Source: VAZQ01 sp963817015 (GTDB lineage: Bacteria > Pseudomonadota > Alphaproteobacteria > Rhizobiales > Xanthobacteraceae). Taken from it: 64,000 bases of DNA. The position numbers and the translations under genes are program-made. Position 1 is the first letter of the stretch, and each line of letters begins with the position of its first letter. Positions 1-8,381 of the stretch are shown piece by piece. The stretch spans positions 1-64,000 of the forward strand of contig CAWFMV010000012.1 of the NCBI GenBank assembly GCA_963817015.1, written 5' to 3'. The notes under the pieces are model-generated. The model was given only the letters and a program-made list of their open reading frames with translations, did not search any database and was not told the DNA's origin.

Positions 1-86
1 TGAGGAGCCGCCGAAGGCGGCGTCTCGAAGGATGGGGGCAGCACCATGCTTCGAGACGCGCACAGCGTGCGCTCCTCAGCATGAGG
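1..86. repeat. Palindromic intergenic repeat (TGAGGAG/CTCCTCA type)
   Basis: Bases 1-30 and 49-78 are inverted copies: both ends read TGAGGAG...CTCCTCA and the inner arms CGTCTCGAAG / CTTCGAGACG pair exactly, around a short GGATGGGGGCAGCACCATG-like core. The variable arm tips (GCCGCCGAAGGCGGC and GCGCACAGCGTGCGC) are themselves small hairpins. Repeats of this build are common between genes in Bradyrhizobium relatives. A degenerate relative lies near 38.53-38.63 kb. Confidence 0.7.
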
Positions 87-106
87 CCGGGTGAGCGCAA
101 ACGCAG

Positions 107-1159
107 TCATATCCGCCGGCGCACGAAGACGTCCTGATAGAGCTTCGCCCAGTCCTCGTATTCGCGGATATAGTTCGGCCGGTTGGTGAGATAGAGCCGC
201 TCGAGCTTGGCGCCTGCGCTCGCTTTTCCTGCGTCGGTCCGTGGCGAGTCGTAACCGAGTTCCTGGTAGAGCATCTGGCCCTCCTTCGACATCAGGAAAT
301 CCATGAACAGCATGGCGGCATGCGGATGCGGGGCCTTGCGGGCGATGGCAACACCGGAGTTGGTCACCGGCACGGGACCGGGCGAATGCCAGCCGAGCGG
401 CGCGCCCTTCTCGGCGCTCGCCGCCACATGCGAGTTGTAGATGGTCGGCGACAGCACCACCTCGCCCGCCGTCATCAGATTGGCAAGCGCGCGGCCGGTG
501 AGATTGTAGATGCGGATGTTCTGCGTTCCGAGCTTGCGCACATAGTCAGGGCCGTGCGCGATCAGCATGGTGCCAACCCAGTTGACCGCGGTGGTGGAGA
601 CGCCGGAGATCGCCATCTTGCCGCGCCACTGCGCATCGAGCAGGTCGAGATAGGTCTTCGGCGCTCGCTCGGGCGGCAGCAGCTTGGTGTTGAAGCCGAT
701 GCCGGTATAGGACTCGCGCACCACCACCCAATGACGCCCGGGCTCGACGGCATCGGTTGCGAACGCTGCAAGCTCAGGCGAGCGGAACGGCTGCAGGATG
801 CCTTCGTCGCGCGGCACCACCAGCCCGTGCGAGGCGAGCTCAAAGGCGTCGACCTTCTCGAAGCCGGCGCGATATTCCTCGATCACCTTGCGGGCCGTAT
901 CGGCGGAGCTCGCGCGCGCAAGCTCTACTTTGACGTAGGAATGTTTCTGCTCGAACCGGTCGATCAGCGGCTTGATCTGGGTGCCGGTGGTATAGAGCAG
1001 CAGGCTGCCCTCGCGGCGGGCGCCCTGCTCCAGGATCATCTGCCGGTCAGAACCGCTGTAGTTGGCAATGGCATCGACCCCGATGGGCTGCGCACCCATG
1101 TCAGGCGCCGCAGCCAGCGTGGCGAGCATAGCGAGACCGAGGACTGCGCTCGTTCGCAC
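107..1159 (-). CDS. ABC transporter substrate-binding protein (Fe3+/2-aminoethylphosphonate-like, periplasmic)
   Basis: A 350-residue protein with an N-terminal signal peptide (hydrophobic LGLAMLATLAAA, cleavage expected after MGAQ). The body shows the extracellular solute-binding family 1 pattern: EGSLLLYTTGT near residue 50, RFEQKHSYVKVE near 70, a hinge region around ESYTGIGFNTKLLP and a C-terminal MLFMDFLMSKEGQ segment, as in ferric-iron or phosphonate receptors. No permease or ATPase gene is adjacent in the window, so it is either an orphan receptor or its partners lie upstream of base 1. It is divergent from mmsA, with about 100 bp between the starts. The substrate cannot be told from sequence. 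Confidence 0.85.
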   Translation of the reverse strand: MRTSAVLGLAMLATLAAAPDMGAQPIGVDAIANYSGSDRQMILEQGARREGSLLLYTTGTQIKPLIDRFEQKHSYVKVELARASSADTARKVIEEYRAGFEKVDAFELASHGLVVPRDEGILQPFRSPELAAFATDAVEPGRHWVVVRESYTGIGFNTKLLPPERAPKTYLDLLDAQWRGKMAISGVSTTAVNWVGTMLIAHGPDYVRKLGTQNIRIYNLTGRALANLMTAGEVVLSPTIYNSHVAASAEKGAPLGWHSPGPVPVTNSGVAIARKAPHPHAAMLFMDFLMSKEGQMLYQELGYDSPRTDAGKASAGAKLERLYLTNRPNYIREYEDWAKLYQDVFVRRRI

Positions 1160-1262
1160 CCGACCCTCCCTGACCTGTTACCGGAATGGTAGTCGAGGCA
1201 CTGGCCCTTTGCCATCCCGGGCCCTATACCCATCGCCCGGTGCGTCCGCGGGAGATAACGCC

Positions 1263-2780
1263 ATGCGTGAGATCGGCCATTTTGTCGGCGGCAAGGAGGT
1301 CAAGGGAACCTCGGGCCGGTTCGGCGACGTGTTCAATCCGAATACCGGAGAGGTCCAGGCCAAGGTCGCGTTCGCGAGCCGGAGCGAGGTCGGCGACGTA
1401 GTCGCCAACGCCGACGCCGCCCAGCGCGGCTGGGCCGCCACCAATCCGCAGCGGCGCGCGCGCGTGATGTTCAAGTTCCTGGAGCTGCTGCACCGCGAGT
1501 TCGACAGCCTCGCCAAGCTCCTCTCCTCCGAGCACGGCAAGACGGTTGCGGATTCCAAAGGCGACATCCAGCGCGGCCTCGAAGTCGTCGAGTTCGCCTG
1601 TGGCATCCCGCATCTCCTGAAGGGCGAGTTCACCGAGGCCGCCGGCCCTTCAATCGACCTCTACTCGCTGCGCCAGCCGCTGGGCGTGGTCGCCGGCATC
1701 ACGCCGTTCAATTTCCCGGCCATGATCCCGATGTGGAAGTTCGCGCCCGCGCTCGCGTGCGGCAACGCCTTCATCCTGAAGCCGTCGGAGCGCGATCCGT
1801 CGGTGCCGATGCGGCTTGCCGAGCTTCTCGTCGAAGCGGGGCTGCCGGCGGGCGTGCTCAACGTGATCAACGGCGACAAGGAAGCCGTCGACGCGCTGCT
1901 CGTCGACCCGCGCGTCAAGGCGATCGGCTTCGTCGGCTCCTCCGCGATCGCGGAGTACATCTATGCGACCGGCTGCGCGCACGGCAAGCGCGTGCAATGC
2001 TTCGGCGGCGCGAAGAACCATATGATCGTGATGCCGGACGCCGACATGGACCAGGCCGTCGATGCTCTGATCGGAGCGGGCTACGGCTCTGCCGGCGAGC
2101 GCTGCATGGCAGTGTCGGTCGCGGTGCCGGTCGGCAAGAAGACCGCAGACCTGCTGGTCGAAAAGCTCATTCCACGGGTCGAGAGCCTCAAGGTCGGGCC
2201 CTCGAGCGATCCGCAGGCCGATTACGGGCCGATGGTCACGCGCGCGCATCTCGACAAGGTCAGGAGCTACGTCGATCTCGGCATCAAGGAAGGCGCCAAG
2301 CTCAAGGTCGACGGCCGCGGCTTCAAGCTGCAGGGCTATGAGAACGGCTTCTTCATGGGCGGCTGCCTGTTCGACGAGGTGACGCCCGACATGCGCATCT
2401 ACAAGGAGGAGATCTTCGGGCCGGTGCTCTCGGTCGTGCGCGCAAAGGACTACGAGGAGGCGCTGCGGCTTCCCTCCGAGCACGACTACGGCAACGGCGT
2501 TGCCATCTTCACCCGCGACGGCGACACGGCGCGTGATTTCACGAGCCGTGTCGAAGTGGGTATGGTGGGCGTCAACTTCGCGATCCCGGTGCCGCTTTCC
2601 TATTACACATTCGGCGGCTGGAAGCGCTCGGGCTTCGGAGACCTCAATCAGCACGGGCTCGAACTCGATCCGCTTCTACACCAAGACCAAAACCGTCACG
2701 GCGCGCTGGCCCTCCGGCATCAAGGAAGGCGCCGAGTTCGTGATCCCGACGATGAAGTGACCTCTGCGGTTCGTCGTTGA
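1263..2780 (+). CDS. mmsA: Methylmalonate-semialdehyde dehydrogenase (CoA-acylating), C-terminus frameshifted
   Basis: Converts methylmalonate semialdehyde or malonate semialdehyde to propionyl- or acetyl-CoA, in valine and inositol breakdown, in the cytosol. The ATG at 1263 is preceded by GGGAGA; the longer upstream reading is non-coding. Family marks: ITPFNFPAMIPMWKFAPAL, LKPSERDPSVP, FVGSSAIAEYIY, GSAGERCMA with the catalytic Cys, EEIFGPVLSVV and FGGWKRSGFGDLNQHG. The usual tail (SIRFYTKTKTVTARWPSG...FVIPTMK) lies in the next frame and ends at 2760. A single extra G in the GGG run near 2656-2658 explains the break. As read, the last 40 or so residues are nonsense. Function is certain; the break may be a sequencing error. 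Confidence 0.9.
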   Translation: MREIGHFVGGKEVKGTSGRFGDVFNPNTGEVQAKVAFASRSEVGDVVANADAAQRGWAATNPQRRARVMFKFLELLHREFDSLAKLLSSEHGKTVADSKGDIQRGLEVVEFACGIPHLLKGEFTEAAGPSIDLYSLRQPLGVVAGITPFNFPAMIPMWKFAPALACGNAFILKPSERDPSVPMRLAELLVEAGLPAGVLNVINGDKEAVDALLVDPRVKAIGFVGSSAIAEYIYATGCAHGKRVQCFGGAKNHMIVMPDADMDQAVDALIGAGYGSAGERCMAVSVAVPVGKKTADLLVEKLIPRVESLKVGPSSDPQADYGPMVTRAHLDKVRSYVDLGIKEGAKLKVDGRGFKLQGYENGFFMGGCLFDEVTPDMRIYKEEIFGPVLSVVRAKDYEEALRLPSEHDYGNGVAIFTRDGDTARDFTSRVEVGMVGVNFAIPVPLSYYTFGGWKRSGFGDLNQHGLELDPLLHQDQNRHGALALRHQGRRRVRDPDDEVTSAVRR

Positions 2781-2896
2781 GCGCACGACATAATGCCCAA
2801 GGACGATCACAGCCACCCGTTTCCCGACAGAACACTACGGCGTAGACCGAATAATCAGCCCTGGCGCGGCGTTGGGTTCGACCGCATATTTGGGGC

Positions 2897-3583
2897 ATGC
2901 AAGGCGTTCTGGAAATTGCCGAAGTGGCCGCGCTGGTGGGCGATCCGACGCGCGCCAATATCTTGTGCGCGCTGCTCGACGGCCGTGCGCTGACCGCGAG
3001 CGAGCTTGCCTATTCGGCTGGCGTGTCGCCGCAAACCACCAGTGGCCACCTTGCCAAACTGACCAACGGAAAGCTGCTTGGGCTCGTGAAGCAGGGCCGC
3101 CACCACTATTACCGGCTGGCCGGTCCGCATATCGGGCGGATGCTGGAAAGCATCATGGATGTGGCGGTCACGGCCCCGCCACGCTATCGGCCGCGATCGA
3201 GCCGTGAGGATCAGTTGCGGCGCGCCCGCACCTGCTACGACCATCTGGCCGGGCAGCTCGGCGTTGGATTGGCCGAGCAGCTCTGCTCGCGTGGGCATGT
3301 CGTTCTGGCCGAGGAAGCCGGCGAGGTCACACGCTCCGGCACGGCGTTCCTGACCGAGCTCGGCGTCGACCTGGCGCGGGCCCAGGCTGGCCGTCGCTTC
3401 TTCTGCCGCCCCTGCCTCGACTGGACCGAACGGCGGCCGCACATCGGCGGCGCGGTCGGTGCGGCGCTCGCCACCCGCTGCCTCGATCTCGGCTGGGTCG
3501 CACGCCGGCGCGGGTCACGCGGGCTCGACATCACGCCCGCCGGCCGCAAGGGATTGCTGGAGGTTTTCGGCCTGTCGATTTAG
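2897..3583 (+). CDS. ArsR-family winged-helix transcriptional regulator
   Basis: A 228-residue protein with an ArsR-type helix-turn-helix in residues 5-80: VAALVGDPTRANILCALLDG, then ASELAYSAGVSPQTTSGHLA (recognition helix) and the wing KQGRHHYYRLAGPHI. The C-terminal half (about 100-228) contains RRFFCRPCLDWTERRPHIGG and GLDITPAGRKGL, as in the longer ArsR proteins of proteobacteria that lie next to small-molecule enzymes. It is followed after 32 bp by a GST gene on the same strand and probably regulates it or itself. No metal-binding CxC pattern typical of ArsR/SmtB sensors is visible in the DNA-binding helix, so the signal is unknown. Confidence 0.85.
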   Translation: MQGVLEIAEVAALVGDPTRANILCALLDGRALTASELAYSAGVSPQTTSGHLAKLTNGKLLGLVKQGRHHYYRLAGPHIGRMLESIMDVAVTAPPRYRPRSSREDQLRRARTCYDHLAGQLGVGLAEQLCSRGHVVLAEEAGEVTRSGTAFLTELGVDLARAQAGRRFFCRPCLDWTERRPHIGGAVGAALATRCLDLGWVARRRGSRGLDITPAGRKGLLEVFGLSI

Positions 3584-3615
3584 GGTCTTCCGGCATCATC
3601 GCGTCGAGGGGACCC

Positions 3616-4263
3616 ATGCCCGAGTATCAACTCTATTGCTTTGCCCAGTCTGGCAACGCCTACCGCGTTGCGCTCATGCTCAATCTGATCGGCGCCGACT
3701 GGCAGCCGGTCTACGTCGACTTCTTCGCCAGGGGCGAGACCCGCACACCGGAGTATCGCGCCAACGTCAACGAGATGGGCGAGGTGCCGGTGCTGGTGCA
3801 CGGCGACAAGAAGCTGAGCCAATCAGGCGTGTGCCTCACCTACCTTGCCAAGCGCTCGGGCAAGTTCAAGCCGGAAGGCGAGGACGAGGAGCTCGAGGCG
3901 CTACGCTGGATGATCTTCGACAATCAGAAGATCAACGGCTTCCTCGGGCCCTATCGGTTCCTGCGCTGCTTCGCCAAGCCACCGGGCGACCCCGCGGTGT
4001 TCGCCTTCCTCAAGGGGCGCATCGACAACACGCTCGGGATTCTCGACAAGCGGGTTGCCGCACGGCCTTACGTTCTCGGCAATCGGCCGACCATCGCCGA
4101 CCTTTCGCTCGTCGCCTATCTCTATTATCCGCCGGATGAGTTCGGCTTCGACATCGCGGCGACACACAAGAACATCGCGGCCTGGCTCGAGCGCATCAAG
4201 GCGCTGCCGGGCTGGAAGCATCCCTACGACCTGATGCCTGGCCATCCGCTGCCGGGGCAGTGA
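3616..4263 (+). CDS. Glutathione S-transferase family protein
   Basis: A cytosolic 215-residue protein of normal GST length. The N-terminal thioredoxin-like domain (1-80) has LYCFAQSGNAYRVALML at the glutathione site and GEVPVLVHGDKKLSQSGVCL, which holds the cis-Pro and Ser that bind the gamma-glutamyl group. The all-helical C-terminal domain (90-205) ends with RPTIADLSLVAYLYYP, the N-capping box and hydrophobic staple region. The start follows GAGGGG at a good distance. It lies 32 bp behind the ArsR regulator, probably in one transcript. The substrate is not predictable. Confidence 0.88.
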   Translation: MPEYQLYCFAQSGNAYRVALMLNLIGADWQPVYVDFFARGETRTPEYRANVNEMGEVPVLVHGDKKLSQSGVCLTYLAKRSGKFKPEGEDEELEALRWMIFDNQKINGFLGPYRFLRCFAKPPGDPAVFAFLKGRIDNTLGILDKRVAARPYVLGNRPTIADLSLVAYLYYPPDEFGFDIAATHKNIAAWLERIKALPGWKHPYDLMPGHPLPGQ

Positions 4264-4573
4264 CAATCACCGCGGCTGTTGCGAGTGCCGACATCCAAAA
4301 TCTGTTTCTTCAGGCAGCCAAGTTCGCTGCCAACTGCTGAGAATCGTAATCCGTGCTGAAGCAGATATTGCGCGGCTCTTCCAAGAACGCGAGTCCTGTG
4401 GAAAACGTCCAAAAAATCCCCGCGAGTGCTGCAATTATACGACCATTACGGGCATGTATTCCTAGTAATATAATACCTCCAGAGGTAGTCTCTCCCGAGG
4501 TTGGGGCCCCCCTCCGGGCGGAGCCTTTCCTGATTGGCCCATTTTAGCGTGATAGGAAGCGAGGGAGGTCGGC
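4264..4573. other. Intergenic stretch with a 14-bp palindrome
   Basis: No convincing gene. The G+C content drops sharply here and marks the left edge of a gene-poor tract reaching about 11.7 kb. A perfect palindrome TACCTCCAGAGGTA lies at 4474-4487, just after an A+T-rich TAATATAATA, so a promoter/operator for the downstream small gene is possible. Confidence 0.4.
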
Positions 4574-4798
4574 ATGTCCTGGAAAGTTGAATTCGTTATG
4601 GACGATTCTGGCGAATGGATTGGTGATCCCCTACGCTTTGAGACCGAACAAGAAGCACTGGCGTACGCGCGGGATCTCGAATTTCGTTGTTCCGCAGTCA
4701 GGGACAAGCGCTTGTTGAGATGTGAGGATTCAATCAACCAGAATTTCTTGTCGACCGACGCACGCCCGATGCCTCGGCATGAACTTCTGCGGCATTGA
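4574..4798 (+). CDS. Small conserved-type protein, MSWKVE family (copy 1)
   Basis: A 74-residue soluble protein of unknown function. It starts MSWKVEFVMDDSGEW and continues through EQEALAYARDLEFRCSAVRD. GGGAGG lies 5-10 bases before the ATG. A second copy at 5911-6147 is about 75 percent identical over the first 50 residues, whereas the tails after CSAVR diverge. Retention of the same start, length and reading frame in two diverged copies is good evidence that both are genes. The pattern (beta strand, acidic turn, then an amphipathic helix) suggests a small alpha/beta fold. No function assigned. Confidence 0.7.
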   Translation: MSWKVEFVMDDSGEWIGDPLRFETEQEALAYARDLEFRCSAVRDKRLLRCEDSINQNFLSTDARPMPRHELLRH

Positions 4799-5539
4799 TA
4801 CCTGCCGCGCCAGACTTGGTCCCGATCTTGATTCGTGATCGCCAACACCGGCGCGAATCTGATCGTCATTTGCGAACAGCATCTTAAGGACAAGGATGTG
4901 ATGCGCTGCCGCCATCACCGAGTGTGATTGGACGGCGAGACGAAGGGGCAGATCACCGGACTTACGCTGCTGCAGATATACGGCGAGCAAAAGCCGATCT
5001 GCTGCAAGTACGATTAGTCGGCGCCGTCTAACTCAGACCGATCATCATTGCAAAGGTGCCAGAGCCTTATCGGGGCCCCTGATCGGATCGCGCTCCTGAT
5101 TGGAGTGCGCTTCCGATTCATTCCACGCCGAATCTCAGCGATATCACGAGGACGTCCAGAACCTGCAGCCGATCGCTGTTATTTCACTTTTGCCGCGTCC
5201 AGATAATCTTGCTGCAGAGACAAAGAATCAAACGTCACCCCATCACAACACCGCCTGCAGGCTCCAACATAGCAAACCGCACAACCAGACTAATCCACGC
5301 CGCGTCTCAACTCGTTGACGACGCAGACTCGGAGTGCTCGCATCCGAGGGCGGATATGCTCCAATGCAAGTGCATCCCGCCCTTGATACCGCTGGTGAAT
5401 GACGGACTTGACATAGAGTAACGTTACTTTAGCGGTGCAGAAAAAACGTTCTTGCGACTGTTACGGTTTGACATAGGGTGAGAGCGAGCCGGCCGGCCAC
5501 ACACATTGACGGAGCGAATGCAAGCTTGAGGGGGAACCT
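4799..5539. other. Gene-poor stretch with repeated TTGACATAG boxes
   Basis: No supported gene. At 5408 and 5468 the 9-mer TTGACATAG recurs with exactly 60 bp between copies; each contains a consensus -35 hexamer (TTGACA). The first is followed by the perfect 12-bp palindrome AGTAACGTTACT (5417-5428). No good -10 sequence is seen at 16-18 bp spacing, so promoter activity is only a possibility. The short open frames here look non-coding. Confidence 0.4.
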
Positions 5540-5692
5540 ATGGCGACTATCATTGAATGGCGACGCGCGCCGCCCGGGGCAAATTCGAACAGATTCGCAA
5601 TTTGGCCGGTCGCCGCAAAACGCTTCGCGATCTTCGCGATGTCGGGCTATCAACCCGCCGGTTCTGCCGGTCCGTCGGGCGCCCGGATCTGA
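5540..5692 (+). CDS. Small protein beginning MATIIEW (tentative)
   Basis: A 50-residue open frame from the ATG at 5540, with GAGGGGG 7 bases upstream, ending at TGA 5690-5692. The N-terminus MATIIEWRR resembles very short MATIIEF-type proteins found in Bradyrhizobium and relatives (recognition from memory, not searched), but the rest does not match a pattern I know and could be off frame. It lies downstream of the repeated TTGACATAG boxes. Treat as tentative. Confidence 0.35.
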   Translation: MATIIEWRRAPPGANSNRFAIWPVAAKRFAIFAMSGYQPAGSAGPSGARI

Positions 5693-5910
5693 CCTGATCC
5701 GATCTCTAAGTCAAATACCGTGTGCATCATCTGCACGTGGCACTGCACTGCGCGCTCTGTAGTCTTCGCGGGCTGGCGGCCAGCCCAAGCTCAGAGGAGA
5801 CGCTGCTATCGCGCAAAGCAGCGTCGACTAAGACCTTCCCTCCTGGCGATCTCCAACAAGCATCGCACTGCAGGGTCGGTCCATCCCGTCAAAAAATACA
5901 GGAGGCGAAC

Positions 5911-6147
5911 ATGTCTTGGAAAGTTGAAGTGGTTATGGACGATTCGGGCGAATGGGAATGCGATTCGCTCCGCTTCGCGACCCAACAGGAGGCCGTGGCG
6001 TATGCGCGCGATCTCGAGTTTCGTTGCTCTGCAGTCAGAGAAAAGCGTGTCATGGAAAGCCGGGACCCTGTCAACCACCGTTGGACGACGCAGGGCGCAC
6101 GGTCGACAGACGCAGGGCGTACGGTCGACAGGAGACACAAAGCGTAA
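5911..6147 (+). CDS. Small conserved-type protein, MSWKVE family (copy 2)
   Basis: A 78-residue protein paralogous to the one at 4574. It reads MSWKVEVVMDDSGEW, then QQEAVAYARDLEFRCSAVRE, and has a strong ribosome site (AGGAGG, 5 bases before the ATG). The longer reading from 5722 is not supported. The C-terminal 20 residues overlap a 22-bp tandem duplication (6087-6108 and 6109-6130) that shifts frame between copies, so the tail here is probably a recent change. Function unknown. Confidence 0.7.
   Translation: MSWKVEVVMDDSGEWECDSLRFATQQEAVAYARDLEFRCSAVREKRVMESRDPVNHRWTTQGARSTDAGRTVDRRHKA
6087..6130. repeat. 22-bp tandem duplication in the tail of a small gene
   Basis: GACGCAGGGCGCACGGTCG... 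is repeated directly, with one C/T difference between the copies. The unit is 22 bp, not a multiple of three, so each copy encodes different residues at the end of the MSWKVE copy 2 gene. Confidence 0.85.
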
Positions 6148-6513
6148 ATCCTGACACCTTATGGTGGAGGCACTCGGCACCGTGCGGTCCACAACAATTC
6201 CGCACGTAGAAATCAGCGGGTCTGCCTACACCGGCATAACAAGCCACGCTCATGGGGCCTGTGAACGGTTACGTTCAGGCAAACTTTGCCCCGACGACCT
6301 CCGATAGTTATCGTCGGAGCTCGATGATGAACGGCGCAGCAGGGCTGTTGCGGTTATACCAACTTCTTGAAGTGGCGAGCCACTTCCACGTCACGGCTGG
6401 GCATAGCGCGTCAAAGACGCGCGTGAACGCGCTTATGTCCCCGGCCATCCGCTTTTTTGATTTGGCCGCAATTCAAGAACGGGTGAAGTAGAGCCGATTC
6501 AGGACTCTGGGCG
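6148..6513. other. Intergenic stretch, nothing recognised
   Basis: Lower-G+C sequence between the small MSWKVE gene and the convergent SPFH gene. Short open frames exist on both strands but have no ribosome sites or familiar motifs. No clear terminator is visible between the two converging genes. Confidence 0.4.
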
Positions 6514-7434
6514 CTAGGCTTTCGCCCGATCCGCGATCAACATGGATTGCAACAGTTGATCGGAGATCTCTTTCACGGCGCCAGGACTGTGCGACAGGAA
6601 AAGTGTATTTGTCTTGTCGGTCTCGCCAATGGATTTAATTGTATCAAAATATTGCGTGATCAGCACCAGCTGCATGACTTCTGAAGGGGATGAAACTCCG
6701 ACCACCTTCTGGAATTGCTCAATCGAATTCTGTAGCCCCTCGATGATAGCCTTTCTCTGATTCGCAATACCTCGCCCTTGGAGAGCCATGCTCTCTGCTT
6801 CAGCCTCGGCCTTCTTAACGAGGAGAATTTTCTCGGCCTCACCTCTGGCGTTTGCGGCGACCTGCTCGCGCTGCGCCGCATTGATGTCGTTCATCGCCGA
6901 TTTCACTTTGGCATCGGGAACAATGTCGGTGACCAACACATTCACAATTTCATATCCGAACCCGGCCATGTCAGCACCAAGCTCCTGCCGCACGGCCGCA
7001 GCAATCCCTGATTGGCTTGCAAAGACCTCATCCAGTGTCATGCCGGGGACATGTCCGAGTATCACCTGTTCAACATAAGACTGAATCTGCTCCACTGGAT
7101 TGGACAGCTTGTAGTAGGCATCATGAACACTTTCTGGACGCACTCGACTTTGGACAGAGATGGGAACGGTGACAAACACGTTGTCTTTTGTCTTCGTCTC
7201 CATCGTTAAGGAAATTTGATTGACACGCAGGCTGACTCTGCCAGCCACTTGATCAATGAGTGGCCATTTCCAGTTCAAGCCCGGATTGGCGACGCGGAGA
7301 AATCTTCCAAATCTCTGGATGATCGCTACCTGCGCAGTGTTGACGGTGAAGAAGTTTCCAATAATTAAAATGAACACGAAGAAGGCCGCAAAGACCGACA
7401 CGCTCCAGCCGAGCAGCCCCATCATATCTCCCAT
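6514..7434 (-). CDS. SPFH/Band-7 family membrane protein (HflC/stomatin-like)
   Basis: About 306 residues. One N-terminal transmembrane segment (VFAAFFVFILIIGNFFTV) is followed by the SPFH domain (about 35-220), opening VNTAQVAIIQRFGRFLRVA and continuing through KDNVFVTVPISVQSRV and VLVTDIVPDAKVKSAM. A coiled coil rich in Ala, Glu and Lys follows (REQVAANARGEAEKILLVKK). Such proteins form membrane microdomain scaffolds, often with a protease partner. No NfeD or HflK gene is adjacent. The start is uncertain: ATG at 7434 is chosen, a TTG at 7452 and ATGs at 7425 and 7422 also fit. Codon use is less G+C-rich than flanking housekeeping genes. Confidence 0.85.
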   Translation of the reverse strand: MGDMMGLLGWSVSVFAAFFVFILIIGNFFTVNTAQVAIIQRFGRFLRVANPGLNWKWPLIDQVAGRVSLRVNQISLTMETKTKDNVFVTVPISVQSRVRPESVHDAYYKLSNPVEQIQSYVEQVILGHVPGMTLDEVFASQSGIAAAVRQELGADMAGFGYEIVNVLVTDIVPDAKVKSAMNDINAAQREQVAANARGEAEKILLVKKAEAEAESMALQGRGIANQRKAIIEGLQNSIEQFQKVVGVSSPSEVMQLVLITQYFDTIKSIGETDKTNTLFLSHSPGAVKEISDQLLQSMLIADRAKA

Positions 7435-7584
7435 TTTCTCATCGTCCGCCAACTATGGCCAGCGCCCTGGTAGTCAGGGCGCTGGCCGGTGCCTCAATCG
7501 TGGCCGATCGCTTGATGCGTCCGATTTGGACACATTGGAGAACCTCAGGAGCTTAGAGCATCAGCTCCTCTCGGCATGACCGTA

Positions 7585-7884
7585 CTAAGCGCCAAACTGC
7601 TCCATACGCTCTTCGATTTCCGCTTCCGTATAATGCGGAAATTGGGCTCTGATTTGCTCGACCAATCTACTGCGTCTGTCGACATACGCTTGCAGAGTTC
7701 GAGCACTTGCAGAATGAGCCCGCTTTGGCGCAGGAGCGCTTGTTGCTTGCGCGCCGTCCATCATTTTTGAGCCGCCATCTTCGGCGCTTTTGACCGGTCC
7801 CGGCGATATCGGTTGCAGCACCGGGCCTGTGCCATTACTTCGCACGTCGGGGCAGGCTAGATCGGGATCGCTATGACTTATCAT
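7585..7884 (-). CDS. Small hypothetical protein with charged C-terminal helix
   Basis: The sequence supports a 99-residue protein starting at the ATG at 7884, which has GGAGAG and GGAGG immediately upstream. A much longer upstream reading (to 8382) looks non-coding. The N-terminal half is Pro/Ser-rich and probably disordered. The end, ARTLQAYVDRRSRLVEQIRA then FPHYTEAEIEERMEQFGA, looks like two amphipathic helices. Function unknown. It follows the SPFH gene on the same strand but about 150 bp upstream of it. Confidence 0.5.
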   Translation of the reverse strand: MISHSDPDLACPDVRSNGTGPVLQPISPGPVKSAEDGGSKMMDGAQATSAPAPKRAHSASARTLQAYVDRRSRLVEQIRAQFPHYTEAEIEERMEQFGA

Positions 7885-8381
7885 CCTCCGCTCTCCGCAA
7901 AAACCCCATTTTCCCCTAAGCACTTTCACTAGCATTTGGGCCGTTGTGGTTAATACAAATCTGTGTGATTTGGGTGACGGATTTCTGGGCGAAGTTTTCA
8001 AATTCATTCGAATTGGCGCACGCGTGGTCGCACACAACATTTCGACAGTCTCGACACCTGCTGTCGCTGTTTGCGACAATCGACAAGCGTCTAGTTCGAC
8101 AAGCGTCATGGAAAGTCGATCGTTCTCCTTGTCGGAGATTTTAAGCCCGACACAACGCGACGAGCGAACGATCGGAGAGACAGATCTCATAGCTTCGTGC
8201 CGTGACACTTCGTTGGCTGAACGGTCACCCAATTCGCACACAAGGAGTGATCCGCTCGATACGTGGCGCGGTGATCGGCTTCGGTCCCGCACTTTGCGTC
8301 GCGCCTTCCAAAAACGAGAAGCCATCGCGATCCGCCTCGACGGCGCTAGCGCTGACTGCGGTGGCCGCGCCATCTCCAGCA
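7885..8381. other. Intergenic stretch, nothing firm
   Basis: Open frames on both strands overlap here but none has a clear ribosome site or a recognisable motif. The only oddity is a run of short near-repeats (TCGACA, GACAAGCGT twice near 8080-8105). Confidence 0.35.
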
